From positions 1,150,001 through 1,214,000 of the forward strand of contig NZ_CP162599.1 in assembly GCF_040958695.1 (NCBI RefSeq): a stretch of 64,000 bases of DNA, in the 5' to 3' direction. The translations under genes were made by a program, and so were the position numbers. Numbering within the stretch: position 1 is the first letter of the stretch; the number at the start of each line of letters is the position of its first letter. A model generated the notes under the pieces. That model did no database searches. It saw only the letters and a program-made list of their open reading frames with translations, and was not told where the DNA came from. Below are positions 1 to 9,112 of the stretch, piece by piece. The DNA is from Ornithinibacillus sp. 4-3 (GTDB lineage: Bacteria > Bacillota > Bacilli > Bacillales > Amphibacillaceae).

Positions 1-145
1 AATGGCGAAAGCAGCTATACATTTATTCGAAAATGAAGAGGATTTTAAAGCTGTAAGAGCAGAATTCGAGGAATTTCAAGCGAAAAATCCTTATACTTGT
101 CCAATTCCTGCAGATGTTCAACCTACTATTTTACCGAAAAATTAA
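1..145 (+). CDS. C-terminal fragment of an M20-type amidohydrolase (partial)
   Basis: The window opens inside a reading frame that ends at 145; only about 47 residues are visible. The tail, with a Phe-rich helix followed by CPIPADVQP and a short Pro-Lys-Asn end, resembles the C terminus of M20-family amidohydrolases of the aminobenzoyl-glutamate hydrolase type, which often end in a similar C-P-I-P motif. No catalytic residue lies in the visible part, so the family call rests on the tail alone. A hairpin terminator follows directly. Confidence 0.5.
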   Translation, partial: MAKAAIHLFENEEDFKAVRAEFEEFQAKNPYTCPIPADVQPTILPKN

Positions 146-172
146 AAATGAAAAGCAAGGATTAGAATATTT

Positions 173-213
173 AAACCGACTTCTGGAACTTATATCTAGA
201 GGTCGGTTTTTTT
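173..213 (+). terminator. Intrinsic terminator
   Basis: AACCGAC at 174-180 pairs with GTCGGTT at 202-208 and runs into seven T residues. It closes the amidohydrolase transcript. Confidence 0.8.
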
Positions 214-359
214 ATCGTAATTTACACTTTAAAATCTAAGTTAGATGATAATTAGCCAACAATTAATCGTCTTTATAAGTGATATTTCGTTTTGTTTTTC
301 TCTTGCAATTATTCTAAAGATTTAGGATAATAAAATAAAGGGATGAAAGGGAGAGTTCC

Positions 360-593
360 ATGAAAAAGCAAAAAAGGCCTTATCTATTTATTATGTACAC
401 TGGTCAGCCTATTCATGCTCGAAGAGAAATACCATACGAAATAAAATTAACAACTCGATTACTATTAGATGAACTGTGCTTTCAGTGGAATAAAACAAGA
501 TTAGAAGAAGCTATCAATGAATCCCTTGAAACAGGTAATCGCGCAGAATTTTATCAATTAAGTGAAGCATATCGTTTAACAATAAGAGAATAA
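360..593 (+). CDS. IDEAL-domain small protein
   Basis: A 77-residue cytosolic protein. The C-terminal half (about residues 33-72) carries the pattern of the IDEAL domain: LLLDELCFQWNKTRLEEAI, then a short Asn/Arg turn and EFYQLSEAY. IDEAL domains occur in small Bacillaceae proteins such as the YpiB type and have no firmly established activity. The N terminus (residues 1-30) is basic with a short beta-like stretch. A GGGAGAG sequence precedes the ATG. It is monocistronic, with terminators before and after it. The family call is fairly secure; the function is unknown. Confidence 0.7.
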   Translation: MKKQKRPYLFIMYTGQPIHARREIPYEIKLTTRLLLDELCFQWNKTRLEEAINESLETGNRAEFYQLSEAYRLTIRE

Positions 594-598
594 TGTTC

Positions 599-648
599 AA
601 GCCTCATTTCAATTAGCTTATAGCGATGGAATGGGGTTTTAATTTTTT
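599..648 (+). terminator. Probable intrinsic terminator
   Basis: AAGCCTCATTTC (599-610) pairs with GGAATGGGGTTT (628-639), using several G-U pairs, and is followed by a T-rich tail. It ends the IDEAL-domain gene. Confidence 0.6.
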
Positions 649-836
649 ACGAGTTGTAAAGCCATCATCTCTATTAGGTGGAAGGAGAGGCTCGCCAATG
701 AATCCAGTCTTACTTTGCCTAGGTTCCGTAAAAAAAACTATTTCAAAAAATGAAAAAGAATAAAGAAACTATTCATTATGAAAAAATTTGGTACAATAGA
801 AGATGATGGTTATGATGATAAAGGAGGAAAATACAT

Positions 837-2225
837 ATGGAGTTTCGTATTGAGAAAGATACATTAGGAGAAGTGAAAGTACCTGCTGATAAATTCTGGG
901 GTGCACAGACAGAGCGTAGTAAACAGAATTTCCCAATTGGAAATGAGAAAATGCCTCAAGAAATCATTCGTGCGTTTGCAATTTTAAAACAAAGCACAGC
1001 GAAAGCAAATTGTGAATTAGGCCTTTTAGATAAAATCAAGGCAGATGCAATTACGTATGCAACAGAAGAAATTCTTGCCGGAAATGTAGACGATCATTTC
1101 CCATTAGTAGTATGGCAAACAGGTAGTGGAACACAGTCTAACATGAACGTCAATGAAGTAATCGCATTTGTAGGAAATAAGTGGTTAGAAGAGCAAGGTA
1201 AAGAAGAGCGTATTCATCCAAATGATGATGTAAACAAATCACAAAGCTCTAATGATACTTATCCAACAGCTATGCATGTTGCATTTGTCTTAAAGCTAGA
1301 GGATTATATGCTACCAGCAGTTAAGCAATTAAAAGGTACACTAGAAGAAAAAATGAATGCATTTATGGATATTGTTAAAATCGGACGTACACATTTACAG
1401 GATGCGACACCATTAACATTAGGTCAAGAAATTAGTGGTTGGCACCGTATGTTAGAAAAAGCAGAAGTGATGATTCAGGAAAGTGCAAATCACTTAAAAG
1501 AATTAGCAATTGGTGGGACAGCTGTAGGAACAGGCTTAAATGCACATCCTGATTTCTCTAACCTTGTATGTAAAGCAATCTCAGAATATACAGGGAAAGA
1601 ATTCACGTCTGCGTCTAACAAATTCCATTCTTTAACAAGCTATGATGAAGCAGTTTATGCACATGGGGCATTAAAAGCACTTGCTGCAGATATGATGAAG
1701 ATTGCAAATGACGTAAGATGGTTAGCTAGTGGTCCTCGTTGTGGTATTGGTGAAATTACTATTCCTGCTAATGAGCCGGGAAGCTCAATCATGCCAGGTA
1801 AAGTAAATCCAACTCAAAGTGAATCTGTTACAATGGTTGTTACACAGGTAATGGGAAATGATGCAGCAATTGGATTTGCAGCAAGCCAGGGTAATTTCGA
1901 ATTAAACGTATTCAAGCCAGTTATCGCATATAACTTCTTACAATCTTGTCAAATACTAGCAGATAGTATCGTGTCATTTGATCTTCGTTGCGCACAAGGT
2001 ATTGAAGCAGATCGTGAGAAAATCGAGAAGAATTTAAATGATTCATTAATGTTAGTAACTGCATTAAATCCGCATATTGGTTATTACAATGCGGCTAAAA
2101 TTGCACAAACTGCATATGAAGATAATGCTACATTAAAAGAAACTGCTGTTAAACTTGGTTTATTAACAGAAGAAGAATTTGATAAATTTGTTATTCCAGA
2201 AGAAATGACATATCCAAAAGCATAA
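837..2225 (+). CDS. fumC: Class II fumarate hydratase
   Basis: Fumarase C, 462 residues, reversibly hydrates fumarate to L-malate in the TCA cycle as a cytosolic homotetramer. The class II signature [10 protein letters not shown] lies near residues 315-324 and supplies the catalytic Ser loop. The [10 protein letters not shown] segment near residue 185 supplies the His of the active site, and [14 protein letters not shown] near 100 is the first conserved block. AAAGGAGG stands seven bases before the ATG. Length matches the family. The gene stands alone, and an inverted-repeat element follows its stop codon. Confidence 0.97.
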   Translation: MEFRIEKDTLGEVKVPADKFWGAQTERSKQNFPIGNEKMPQEIIRAFAILKQSTAKANCELGLLDKIKADAITYATEEILAGNVDDHFPLVVWQTGSGTQSNMNVNEVIAFVGNKWLEEQGKEERIHPNDDVNKSQSSNDTYPTAMHVAFVLKLEDYMLPAVKQLKGTLEEKMNAFMDIVKIGRTHLQDATPLTLGQEISGWHRMLEKAEVMIQESANHLKELAIGGTAVGTGLNAHPDFSNLVCKAISEYTGKEFTSASNKFHSLTSYDEAVYAHGALKALAADMMKIANDVRWLASGPRCGIGEITIPANEPGSSIMPGKVNPTQSESVTMVVTQVMGNDAAIGFAASQGNFELNVFKPVIAYNFLQSCQILADSIVSFDLRCAQGIEADREKIEKNLNDSLMLVTALNPHIGYYNAAKIAQTAYEDNATLKETAVKLGLLTEEEFDKFVIPEEMTYPKA

Positions 2226-2239
2226 AAGCAGCTAAAAGT

Positions 2240-2410
2240 GGTTGGGACAAAAGAAGATTTTAACTCAAAAACTGAACAATGTATAAATGAGGTGTAAAAA
2301 ACTTATTACCTTCTATTGTAATAAGGGATTCGCACATCATGGGAGCAATTATTTGCTTCATAAATGTTTAGAGTTTGTTGGGTTAAAGGTCTTTTGTTCC
2401 AACCCTTTTT
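2240..2410. repeat. Inverted-repeat element downstream of fumC
   Basis: GGTTGGGACAAAAGA at 2240-2254 is repeated in inverse orientation as TCTTTTGTTCCAACC at 2390-2404 (one G-U pair), followed by six T residues. About 135 bp separate the arms. It could act as a long-range terminator for fumC and also looks like a small dispersed element. There is no credible coding region inside. Confidence 0.6.
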
Positions 2411-2459
2411 TGGTATCTTAAAAAATATAAAAGTTTTTCCAAAATTAATTTTTATGCAG

Positions 2460-2725
2460 AGATAGCGCTGTCTAGCTCCAAGCGCCAAAAACTACGAGAT
2501 TTCGCGTCACGCCCTACGATAAGTCAACATCGGCTCTGTTTTATAAGGAAACCGACTAAAACCAGGCTAAAGCCTAACGTCGGATACCCCTAAAGGGGCA
2601 TGTTTCCTTTATCTTGGTTGTGCCACTCCAATCTCTATGTTTTTCGACGCACAGGACGTTGTGCTCGTGACGTCACGTTTTTAGCCTGTAACGGCGCGCT
2701 CTACGCTTTTCATTATACAGCCAAG
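2460..2725. repeat. GC-richer dispersed repeat upstream of yheA
   Basis: This stretch is clearly richer in G and C than its surroundings and has many CG dinucleotides. It opens with AGCGCTGTCTAGCTCCAAGC, a motif I recognise from dispersed non-coding repeats in Bacillaceae. The part around 2648-2690 (CGACGCACAGGACGTTGTGC, then CTCGTGACGT) resembles an internal module of the elements at 46.5 and 52.5 kb. No gene is seen in 2226-2768. Confidence 0.55.
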
Positions 2726-2768
2726 CTTCGTTTTGTTATAGTGGAAAAAGACAAAGGAGGGTGAAAAA

Positions 2769-3125
2769 ATGTCAAATGTATATGATCAAGCATATTTATT
2801 GGAGAAAGCAGTTCGCGAAAGCGATGGCTATCAAAATTTAAAATCCGCTTTTGAAACGGTTATGGGTAATCCAGAATCTAAAAAACTATTTGAGGATTTC
2901 CGTAATACTCAAATCCAATTACAAGAAAAACAAATGCAAGGCGCAGAAATCACAGAAGAAGAAGTAGAAGCTGCTAAAACAGTTGTAGAAGCAGTGCAGG
3001 CACATGATTCTATTTCTAAATTGATGGAAGCAGAGCAACATTTAAATGTGATTATTAATGAAGTAAGTGGAATCATTATGAAACCTTTAGAAGATTTATA
3101 CGGAGCTCCTGGTGAACAGGAATAG
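2769..3125 (+). CDS. yheA: YheA-family protein (YlbF/YmcA superfamily, UPF0342)
   Basis: A 118-residue, almost wholly alpha-helical cytosolic protein with the YlbF/YmcA-superfamily layout: an N-terminal helix (YDQAYLLEKAVRES), a central charged helix and the NVIINEVSGIIMKPL segment near the C terminus. Length matches the UPF0342/YheA family. YlbF and YmcA act in RNase Y-linked complexes, but YheA itself has no established role. AAAGGAGGG precedes the ATG, and a strong bidirectional terminator separates it from the convergent yhzD-like gene. Confidence 0.85.
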   Translation: MSNVYDQAYLLEKAVRESDGYQNLKSAFETVMGNPESKKLFEDFRNTQIQLQEKQMQGAEITEEEVEAAKTVVEAVQAHDSISKLMEAEQHLNVIINEVSGIIMKPLEDLYGAPGEQE

Positions 3126-3130
3126 TTAAA

Positions 3131-3179
3131 TCAAAAAATATCCTCCTATCTCATTTCTGAGCAGGAGGATATTTTTTGA
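3131..3179. terminator. Bidirectional terminator between yheA and yhzD
   Basis: A perfect 17-bp stem, 3131-3147 with 3163-3179, has T-runs on both strands and sits between two convergent genes. Confidence 0.95.
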
Positions 3180-3183
3180 TTAA

Positions 3184-3369
3184 TTAACGATGAAAGAGCA
3201 AGAGCTTTCCATCAGAGGAAACACAACGATGTGTTCTTTCAGCGTTACCTGACTCCAACAATAATTGTTTACCTAATTCTTTTGCCTTTTCATGATTTTC
3301 TGCTGTAAATGTCTCTTCCAATAACTTTTTCCCAGTTTTATCAAAAGCAGTTAATATGTATTTATCCAT
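3184..3369 (-). CDS. yhzD: YhzD-like small protein
   Basis: A 61-residue cytosolic protein resembling the YhzD family: a beta strand (YILTAFDKTGKKL), a helix rich in Glu and Lys (AENHEKAKELGKQLL) and a C-terminal THRCVSSDGKLLLFHR strand pair. I chose the ATG at 3369 rather than the in-frame ATG at 3375 because AAAGGGG then lies seven bases upstream. Its position beside yheA and yhaO matches B. subtilis as I recall it. No function is known. Confidence 0.65.
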   Translation of the reverse strand: MDKYILTAFDKTGKKLLEETFTAENHEKAKELGKQLLLESGNAERTHRCVSSDGKLLLFHR

Positions 3370-3419
3370 AGTCATTCCCCTTTCTCACAAATCCGCTGAC
3401 AGTAATGATTCCTTTAAAA

Positions 3420-3474
3420 GAGTGTTAAAAAAGTTCATCTACTTAACCAATGGTGATTCTTTTTTGAACACACG
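3420..3474. repeat. 55-bp minimal copy of an inverted-repeat element
   Basis: GAGTGTTAAAAAAG at the left and CTTTTTTGAACACACG at the right match the ends of the larger elements at 46492-46872 and 52532-52695. CTTTAAAA on the left and CTTTAAGG on the right look like a diverged 8-bp target duplication. It lies in the divergent yhzD/yhaO intergenic region. Confidence 0.5.
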
Positions 3475-3638
3475 CTTTAAGGAAGCTTCTATGATGATAT
3501 TGTATCATTATTTGGAAAAGATGAAACATTCTTTTGGATAAATTCCCTTGAAATAAGATAGGAACGTGCATTCGTAGTGCTTGTTTGATAAACTAGAGAA
3601 AACATAACTCGATTTTCTAAATAGAAAGTGTGAAATAA

Positions 3639-4865
3639 ATGACAAAAGAAATTTCCTTTATTCATGCAGCGGATCTCCACTTAGATAGTCCTTTTATCGG
3701 CTTGGCAAATTTACCTGAATTTATTTATCAAGCGATAAAAGATAGTACTTTTCAGGCTTTGGACAATCTTGTGCAAGTAGCCATTGAAAAGCAGGTTGAT
3801 TTTGTTCTGCTTGTAGGTGATTTATTTGATAATGAAAAACAAAGTATTAAGGCTCAGATGCGATTGCGAACGGCTTTTGAAAAACTATCTCATCATCAAA
3901 TTCCAGTATATCTTTCATATGGAAATCATGACTTTATAAAAGGAAATAAGTATAGGATAACATTCCCAGAAAATGTATTTGTTTTTCCTTCAGAGCAAGT
4001 TGAATTTTTTATTTATAAGAAAAAAAGGCAGCCGCTAGCTACAATTCATGGGTTTAGCTATGAAACGAGAGCTGTAACGACAAATAAAACGATTGATTAT
4101 ATAGTAAATGAGGAACTTTCCTCTATTCCATACCATATTGCGATGCTGCATGGGAGTGTAGAGCAGACAAAAGAACATGATACTTATGCTCCATTCCAAA
4201 TATCGGAATTAAAGCAGAAACCTTTTCATTATTGGGCATTAGGGCATATTCATAAACGACAAATTTTAAGTGAACACCCTCCAATCATCTACTCTGGTAA
4301 TATTCAGGGGAGACATCGGAAGGAAACAGGTGAGAAAGGCTGCTATCATGTAACGTTATCTGAGTCCGGTGCAGATTTTTCTTTTATTTCTTTAGAGGAG
4401 ATTCAGTTCATTCATATAGATGTGGATTTAACAGAGATAAATAAGATTGATGAAGTGGAAGAGGTAATGACTTTGGAAATGTCTAAACTTCCTGAGCAAA
4501 TGAATTATTTAATAGATCTTCAGTTGAAGATTGATGATACAGAAAGACCAGACTGGCAAGAAAAAATAACAGAAGTACTGGATTGGTTAAATGAACAGCA
4601 AGAGACAGAGGATTGGAAGTATATTTTTCGTACGAGATATCATGTACAAAGGAAGAATGATGATTTAGCTGGTAATCATTTTATTGGTGAATTAATTCAT
4701 CAATTTGAAGATATCCCAATAGAAAATTACTTAAATGAACTTCTTACTCATCCAAAAGGAAAGAAATATGTATCTGATTTTTTAGCCACTCATTCTAAAG
4801 TACTGTTAAAAGAAGAGGCAAAGCAATTGCTAATTCATGAACTCTTGTATAAGAGAGGTGAATAA
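3639..4865 (+). CDS. yhaO: YhaO metallophosphoesterase, SbcD/Mre11-like
   Basis: A 408-residue cytosolic nuclease-type calcineurin-fold protein and likely partner of the ATPase encoded next. Metal-binding motifs are in order: AADLHLDSP (about residues 10-18), VGDLFDN (about 58-64), YGNHD (about 93-97), a HGS motif near 168 and ALGHIHKRQ near 200. This is the Mre11/SbcD pattern, so a role in processing DNA ends is inferred. Only 2 bp separate its stop from yhaN, indicating translational coupling. The Shine-Dalgarno is weak. Length equals that of the B. subtilis protein as I recall it. Confidence 0.9.
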   Translation: MTKEISFIHAADLHLDSPFIGLANLPEFIYQAIKDSTFQALDNLVQVAIEKQVDFVLLVGDLFDNEKQSIKAQMRLRTAFEKLSHHQIPVYLSYGNHDFIKGNKYRITFPENVFVFPSEQVEFFIYKKKRQPLATIHGFSYETRAVTTNKTIDYIVNEELSSIPYHIAMLHGSVEQTKEHDTYAPFQISELKQKPFHYWALGHIHKRQILSEHPPIIYSGNIQGRHRKETGEKGCYHVTLSESGADFSFISLEEIQFIHIDVDLTEINKIDEVEEVMTLEMSKLPEQMNYLIDLQLKIDDTERPDWQEKITEVLDWLNEQQETEDWKYIFRTRYHVQRKNDDLAGNHFIGELIHQFEDIPIENYLNELLTHPKGKKYVSDFLATHSKVLLKEEAKQLLIHELLYKRGE

Positions 4866-4867
4866 AG

Positions 4868-7822
4868 TTGAAATTTGTTAAGGCGACAATTTTTGGCTTT
4901 GGAAAATGGTCCAATTATTCTATTGATTTCACAAAGGATTCCTTTATTTGTATCGTTGGAGAAAATGAATCTGGAAAATCAACTTTACAGAAATTTATTC
5001 AGTTTATGCTATTCGGATATCCTCCTAAGAAAAGGAAAAAATATCGTTCCAAAACATCAGGAGCTATGGGAGGTAGATTAACTGTAAATGATCCAGAAAT
5101 TGGAGAATTTACAATCGAAAGAATTGACGAAGTGCATAATGGTGCTGCTATTTGTATGATGGAAAATGGAGAAAGATATGATGAATCATGGTTAAAGGAA
5201 AGAATGAAGGGACTTACGGAAAATATATATCGATCCATATTTTCATTCACAGCGCTTGATTTACATACAATTAATGCAATGGATGATCATGATTTAACAG
5301 AAATTTTACTTGGGATTGGTCTAACCGGTTCTAGTGAGATCTACGTCACGGAAAAATATTTAGATAAAGAATTAGGTATTCTCTTTAAAAAGTATGGATC
5401 TAAACCAGAAATCAATCAACAAATAGAGAAATTAAATGCTCTAGAGAAGAAACAAGAGGTCTTAAGAAAAGAAGAAGAAGTCTACCAAGAGCAAAAGCAT
5501 CAAATGGAGAAACTCAAAGAAGAAATCATAGATATCCAAGCGCAATTAACAGAGATAACACAGGAAAAGGAAACAGTAGAAAAACAATTACATGTGTTAC
5601 CGATGCTAAAAGAGTACCAACAGGTGAAAAATGGCTTGCGAGAAGATGTCGATATGCGTTTTCCTGAAAAAGGCTTAGAACGTATAGAGAATCTGAAAAA
5701 TAAGTTTCTCTCCTTACAAAGTGAATTAGCCATGTTAAATAGTACACTTAGTAGCCATCAAACAGCCTTAGAAGAAAAACAAGAACACTTAATAGAAGAA
5801 TCTATTTTCCAGGAGATAGAAGCTGTTTGGTATCGCAAAAATGATATCCTTGAAAATGAACAACAAATCATATCATTACAGAAACAAATAGAACGTATAG
5901 ATTTGCAGCTAGATTCTTTATTGAGAGAGCTGAATCTTGATATAAATAAAAATAATTTAGAGCAGTATAAAATCTCCTTTCAGCAAGAGAAGCAGTGGAA
6001 TAAATTAAAGCATGACACAGAGCATGTTTTAAAAGAACAACAGCAATATGAAAATGAAATAGAAGCAGTGAAAAGACAAAGAAATTCTTTATTGAATGAT
6101 ATGTTTACATTAGAAGCAGAGCTGCTGGACGAAGAAGAATATCAAAATTTATCTGCCAAATTACAGGAATATCATCAGCAACAATCACATCAGCAGGACA
6201 TTAATGTTGCGATAAATAAATGGACGAACAAACGAACACACCAATGGAGAAGAACAAAACAAATACTAATTGGCAGTATTTTATTCGGTGGAATATTAAC
6301 AGTACTCGCATATTGGTTCTCCATCTCCTTTTTATACAGTATTGCAGGTATTGTTGCCATTATAGGAGTTGGACAATGGTGGATGCAGAGGCAATGGATT
6401 TCAGAAACCGATAATGTTTTGCAGACAAGAACAGATGGTGAACTTGATATTTCTATTGAAGAATTGCGTAGCTTGGAAGCTAAATTAAAAAAATACGAAG
6501 CACGAAATGAAGATTTAAAAGCGAAGCAACAACAGCTTGATCGTGTGGAAAGTGATTTAATTCGCTTAGAGGAAAAATTAACACAAATAAATAAGCAGTT
6601 AACTCATTTAAAGCAGGAGAAGGAAGTCATATGTGAAGCGTATCCTTTTCTAGAGGCGGTAGCAGTTGAATACTGGCCAGATGTGTTTCATAAAGTGCAA
6701 CGAATTCAACATATAGATAGCGATAAAAGGCAATTAGAAAACCAATATAGTGAGTTACTCAAGCATCAAGAGGAAAATGTTTCTGAATTAGCTCAGATTA
6801 TGAAGCAGCTAGGTGAAGTAGAGCAAATAAATAACTTACAAGAAAACGAAGTTAATATTAGAAATGGAATAAAAAAGTTGGAAAAATGTGTTCAGGAACA
6901 AAATGAACTGAAAAAGTTGCAAAGACATTTTGCGCAATTGATTCAAGAAGAGATGGAGAAGAAACAAGCATTACAAAAAAGTATTCATATTTATAAGACA
7001 GAAATAAACCAATTATACCAAGAGACAGGTGTAGATTCAGAAGAAGCGTATTATGAAAAAGCAATTCAAGTAAATCGTCAAAAAGACCTGCTGGATAAAC
7101 ATACCTTATTAACACAGCAACTTTCTCTCTATTTTCAGAAAGCTGATTGGCAGGCTTATGCGAAAGAGAGCTTTACAGAGTTTATGTTAGAATCACAGCG
7201 TAATCAAATAATCGAAAAAAGAGATATAAAGGAAAAAATACTAGCAGATAAACAGCAAGAATTAGCAAATTTACAGGCCAAAATAAAACAAATAGAAGCT
7301 TCAGAAACTTATTCAAATAGTATTCATCAGTTTCAAATGGAGAAGGAAAAGCTTTATGAGCTAACAAGGAAGTGGGCTGTTCTTAAAATAGCTAATGAAG
7401 TTTTACAAGAAACAAAAAGAGAGTATCGTGATAAATATTTAACTGATATTATAGAGAGAACAACAGTATTTTTCTCACGATTAACAGGAGAAAAGTATGT
7501 GAAAATTATTGCGCCAAAAGAAGCAGAAAAGTTTAAAGTAATCGATCAAAAGGGTACTATTTTTATAGTAGATGAGTTGTCGAAGGGGACAATTGATCAA
7601 TTACACATTTCATTAAAACTAGCAATTAGTCAGGTAATGAGCGAGTATTTTCAACTTCCGATTATCATTGATGATGCATTTGTTCATTTTGATGGGGAAA
7701 GAGCGAAAAAAATGTTTGATATTTTACGAATGATTTCTAAGCAACAGCAAGTATTGTATTTTACTTGTCAGGAACAATCTACGACATTTCTAGAAGAAAT
7801 ACATTGTATGAAGATACATTAA
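4868..7822 (+). CDS. yhaN: YhaN ATPase, SbcC/Rad50-like with central membrane hairpin
   Basis: A 984-residue SMC-like ATPase starting at TTG, with GAGGTG upstream. Walker A (GENESGKST) lies at about residues 31-39. The C-terminal ATPase half carries the signature-like [13 protein letters not shown] (about 902-914) and Walker [14 protein letters not shown] (about 929-941). Long coiled coils flank the centre. Where Rad50 has a zinc hook, this protein has two hydrophobic segments (about 466-502, [19 protein letters not shown] onward), suggesting that the coiled-coil apex is membrane-embedded. With YhaO it probably forms an Mre11/Rad50-type complex. Confidence 0.9.
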   Translation: MKFVKATIFGFGKWSNYSIDFTKDSFICIVGENESGKSTLQKFIQFMLFGYPPKKRKKYRSKTSGAMGGRLTVNDPEIGEFTIERIDEVHNGAAICMMENGERYDESWLKERMKGLTENIYRSIFSFTALDLHTINAMDDHDLTEILLGIGLTGSSEIYVTEKYLDKELGILFKKYGSKPEINQQIEKLNALEKKQEVLRKEEEVYQEQKHQMEKLKEEIIDIQAQLTEITQEKETVEKQLHVLPMLKEYQQVKNGLREDVDMRFPEKGLERIENLKNKFLSLQSELAMLNSTLSSHQTALEEKQEHLIEESIFQEIEAVWYRKNDILENEQQIISLQKQIERIDLQLDSLLRELNLDINKNNLEQYKISFQQEKQWNKLKHDTEHVLKEQQQYENEIEAVKRQRNSLLNDMFTLEAELLDEEEYQNLSAKLQEYHQQQSHQQDINVAINKWTNKRTHQWRRTKQILIGSILFGGILTVLAYWFSISFLYSIAGIVAIIGVGQWWMQRQWISETDNVLQTRTDGELDISIEELRSLEAKLKKYEARNEDLKAKQQQLDRVESDLIRLEEKLTQINKQLTHLKQEKEVICEAYPFLEAVAVEYWPDVFHKVQRIQHIDSDKRQLENQYSELLKHQEENVSELAQIMKQLGEVEQINNLQENEVNIRNGIKKLEKCVQEQNELKKLQRHFAQLIQEEMEKKQALQKSIHIYKTEINQLYQETGVDSEEAYYEKAIQVNRQKDLLDKHTLLTQQLSLYFQKADWQAYAKESFTEFMLESQRNQIIEKRDIKEKILADKQQELANLQAKIKQIEASETYSNSIHQFQMEKEKLYELTRKWAVLKIANEVLQETKREYRDKYLTDIIERTTVFFSRLTGEKYVKIIAPKEAEKFKVIDQKGTIFIVDELSKGTIDQLHISLKLAISQVMSEYFQLPIIIDDAFVHFDGERAKKMFDILRMISKQQQVLYFTCQEQSTTFLEEIHCMKIH

Positions 7823-7841
7823 GAAATGGAGGAGGGGGAGC

Positions 7842-8789
7842 ATGAAGATGGGGATTGGAGAGCTAGCAGTAGGAGAAAATTTTGAAGGATTTTTATTAAT
7901 AAGAGAAGCGAGTAAAAGCGTTGCGAGCAATGGCAAGCCATTTTTAACACTAATTCTACGTGATCGTACAGGTGAAATAGAAGCAAAGCTTTGGGATATC
8001 ACAGATGAAGATGAAAGCACATTTACACAAGAAAAAATCGTGCAAATTACTGGAGTAATTAATCAATTCCGTGGGAAAAACCAATTGAAGATTAGTACAA
8101 TTCGACCAGCAAGTGTAGCGGATGGTGTTAAGGTTTCAGATTTTATTGAGAAGGCTCCAATTGAGCAGGAAGTAATCATGGAGAAATTAACAGAGATTAT
8201 TTTTGAAATGAAAAATCCAGCAATCCAAAGAATTGTACGTGCATTTATTAAGAAATACCAAGAAGAGCTACTTGTGTATCCAGCAGCAACCAAAAACCAT
8301 CATGAATATGCATCTGGCCTGGCACATCATATCGTGAGTATGTTAGCGCTAGGTAAAGAAATTTGTCGTCTTTACCCACAATTGAATCAAGATCTATTAT
8401 TAGCCGGAATTATTTTACATGATCTTGGTAAAATTCATGAATTATCAGGTGTTGCTTCAACGACTTATACATTAGAAGGTAAATTATTAGGACATATCAC
8501 CATGATGGTAGAGGAAATTGGAGAAGTTGCCAAAGAATTAAAAATCGAAGGTGAAGAGGTACTTTTATTAAAGCATATTGTACTATCACATCATGGGAAA
8601 TTAGAGTGGGGAAGCCCTAAGACCCCTTTAATTCAGGAAGCAGAAGTTCTCCATTTTATTGACCAACTAGATGCGAAATTAAATATGATGCAACGCTCGT
8701 TAGTTAAAACAAAGCCAGGAGAATTTACGGAACGAATTTACCCAATGGAAAATCGCTCCTTATATAAACCATCGATAGAAAATGAATAG
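7842..8789 (+). CDS. yhaM: 3'-5' exoribonuclease YhaM
   Basis: A 315-residue metal-dependent 3'-to-5' exoribonuclease. The N-terminal OB-fold (about 10-95: [33 protein letters not shown]) binds nucleic acid. The C-terminal HD domain has HHIVSMLAL (about 160) and the diagnostic HDLGK at about 193-197, then [12 protein letters not shown] near 250. GGAGGAGGGGGA precedes the start; an in-frame ATG two codons downstream is an alternative. The gap to yhaN is 19 bp, so yhaO-yhaN-yhaM probably form one operon. Confidence 0.93.
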   Translation: MKMGIGELAVGENFEGFLLIREASKSVASNGKPFLTLILRDRTGEIEAKLWDITDEDESTFTQEKIVQITGVINQFRGKNQLKISTIRPASVADGVKVSDFIEKAPIEQEVIMEKLTEIIFEMKNPAIQRIVRAFIKKYQEELLVYPAATKNHHEYASGLAHHIVSMLALGKEICRLYPQLNQDLLLAGIILHDLGKIHELSGVASTTYTLEGKLLGHITMMVEEIGEVAKELKIEGEEVLLLKHIVLSHHGKLEWGSPKTPLIQEAEVLHFIDQLDAKLNMMQRSLVKTKPGEFTERIYPMENRSLYKPSIENE

Positions 8790-8860
8790 AAACCGTTCTA
8801 TCTTTTCCAAAGCTAGCATATATGTTAGCAAGTCACTAGGACAAGGGAGGATAGTAAATA

Positions 8861-9043
8861 ATGGTTACAATTCCATGGTGGATATGGCTTATCGTGCTAG
8901 GCGTTTGTTTTTCAGCTTATATGACTTTTCGAACTGCTCGAGAAGAAAAACAAATAGAGATTCAATTTATTGAAGAAGAAGGTAAGAAATATATGGAAAG
9001 AATTGCAGAGGAAAGAAAAAAACGAGGGCTAGTAAAAGAATAA
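8861..9043 (+). CDS. yhaL: YhaL-like sporulation protein
   Basis: A 60-residue protein with one N-terminal membrane segment (IPWWIWLIVLGVCFSAYM, about 4-21) and a charged helical tail containing QFIEEEGKKYMERI. This is the layout of the sporulation protein YhaL, found next to yhaM in B. subtilis. GGGAGG lies upstream of the ATG. The exact role in sporulation is not known. A strong terminator follows. Confidence 0.8.
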   Translation: MVTIPWWIWLIVLGVCFSAYMTFRTAREEKQIEIQFIEEEGKKYMERIAEERKKRGLVKE

Positions 9044-9054
9044 AAATCAAATAG

Positions 9055-9110
9055 AAACCACCCGTCCTTGATCAACAACTAACAGTTGAATCAAAGTGGG
9101 TGGTTTTATT
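9055..9110. terminator. Bidirectional terminator between yhaL and prsA
   Basis: AAACCACCC (9055-9063) pairs with GGGTGGTTT (9098-9106); an inner IR (CAACT/AGTTG) extends the stem. T-rich tails occur on both strands. Confidence 0.88.
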
Positions 9111-9112
9111 TA

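Noticed and set aside
2306..2488. 60-residue minus-strand frame downstream of fumC
   Set aside because: It lies across the inverted-repeat element and the following dispersed repeat and has no ribosome site.
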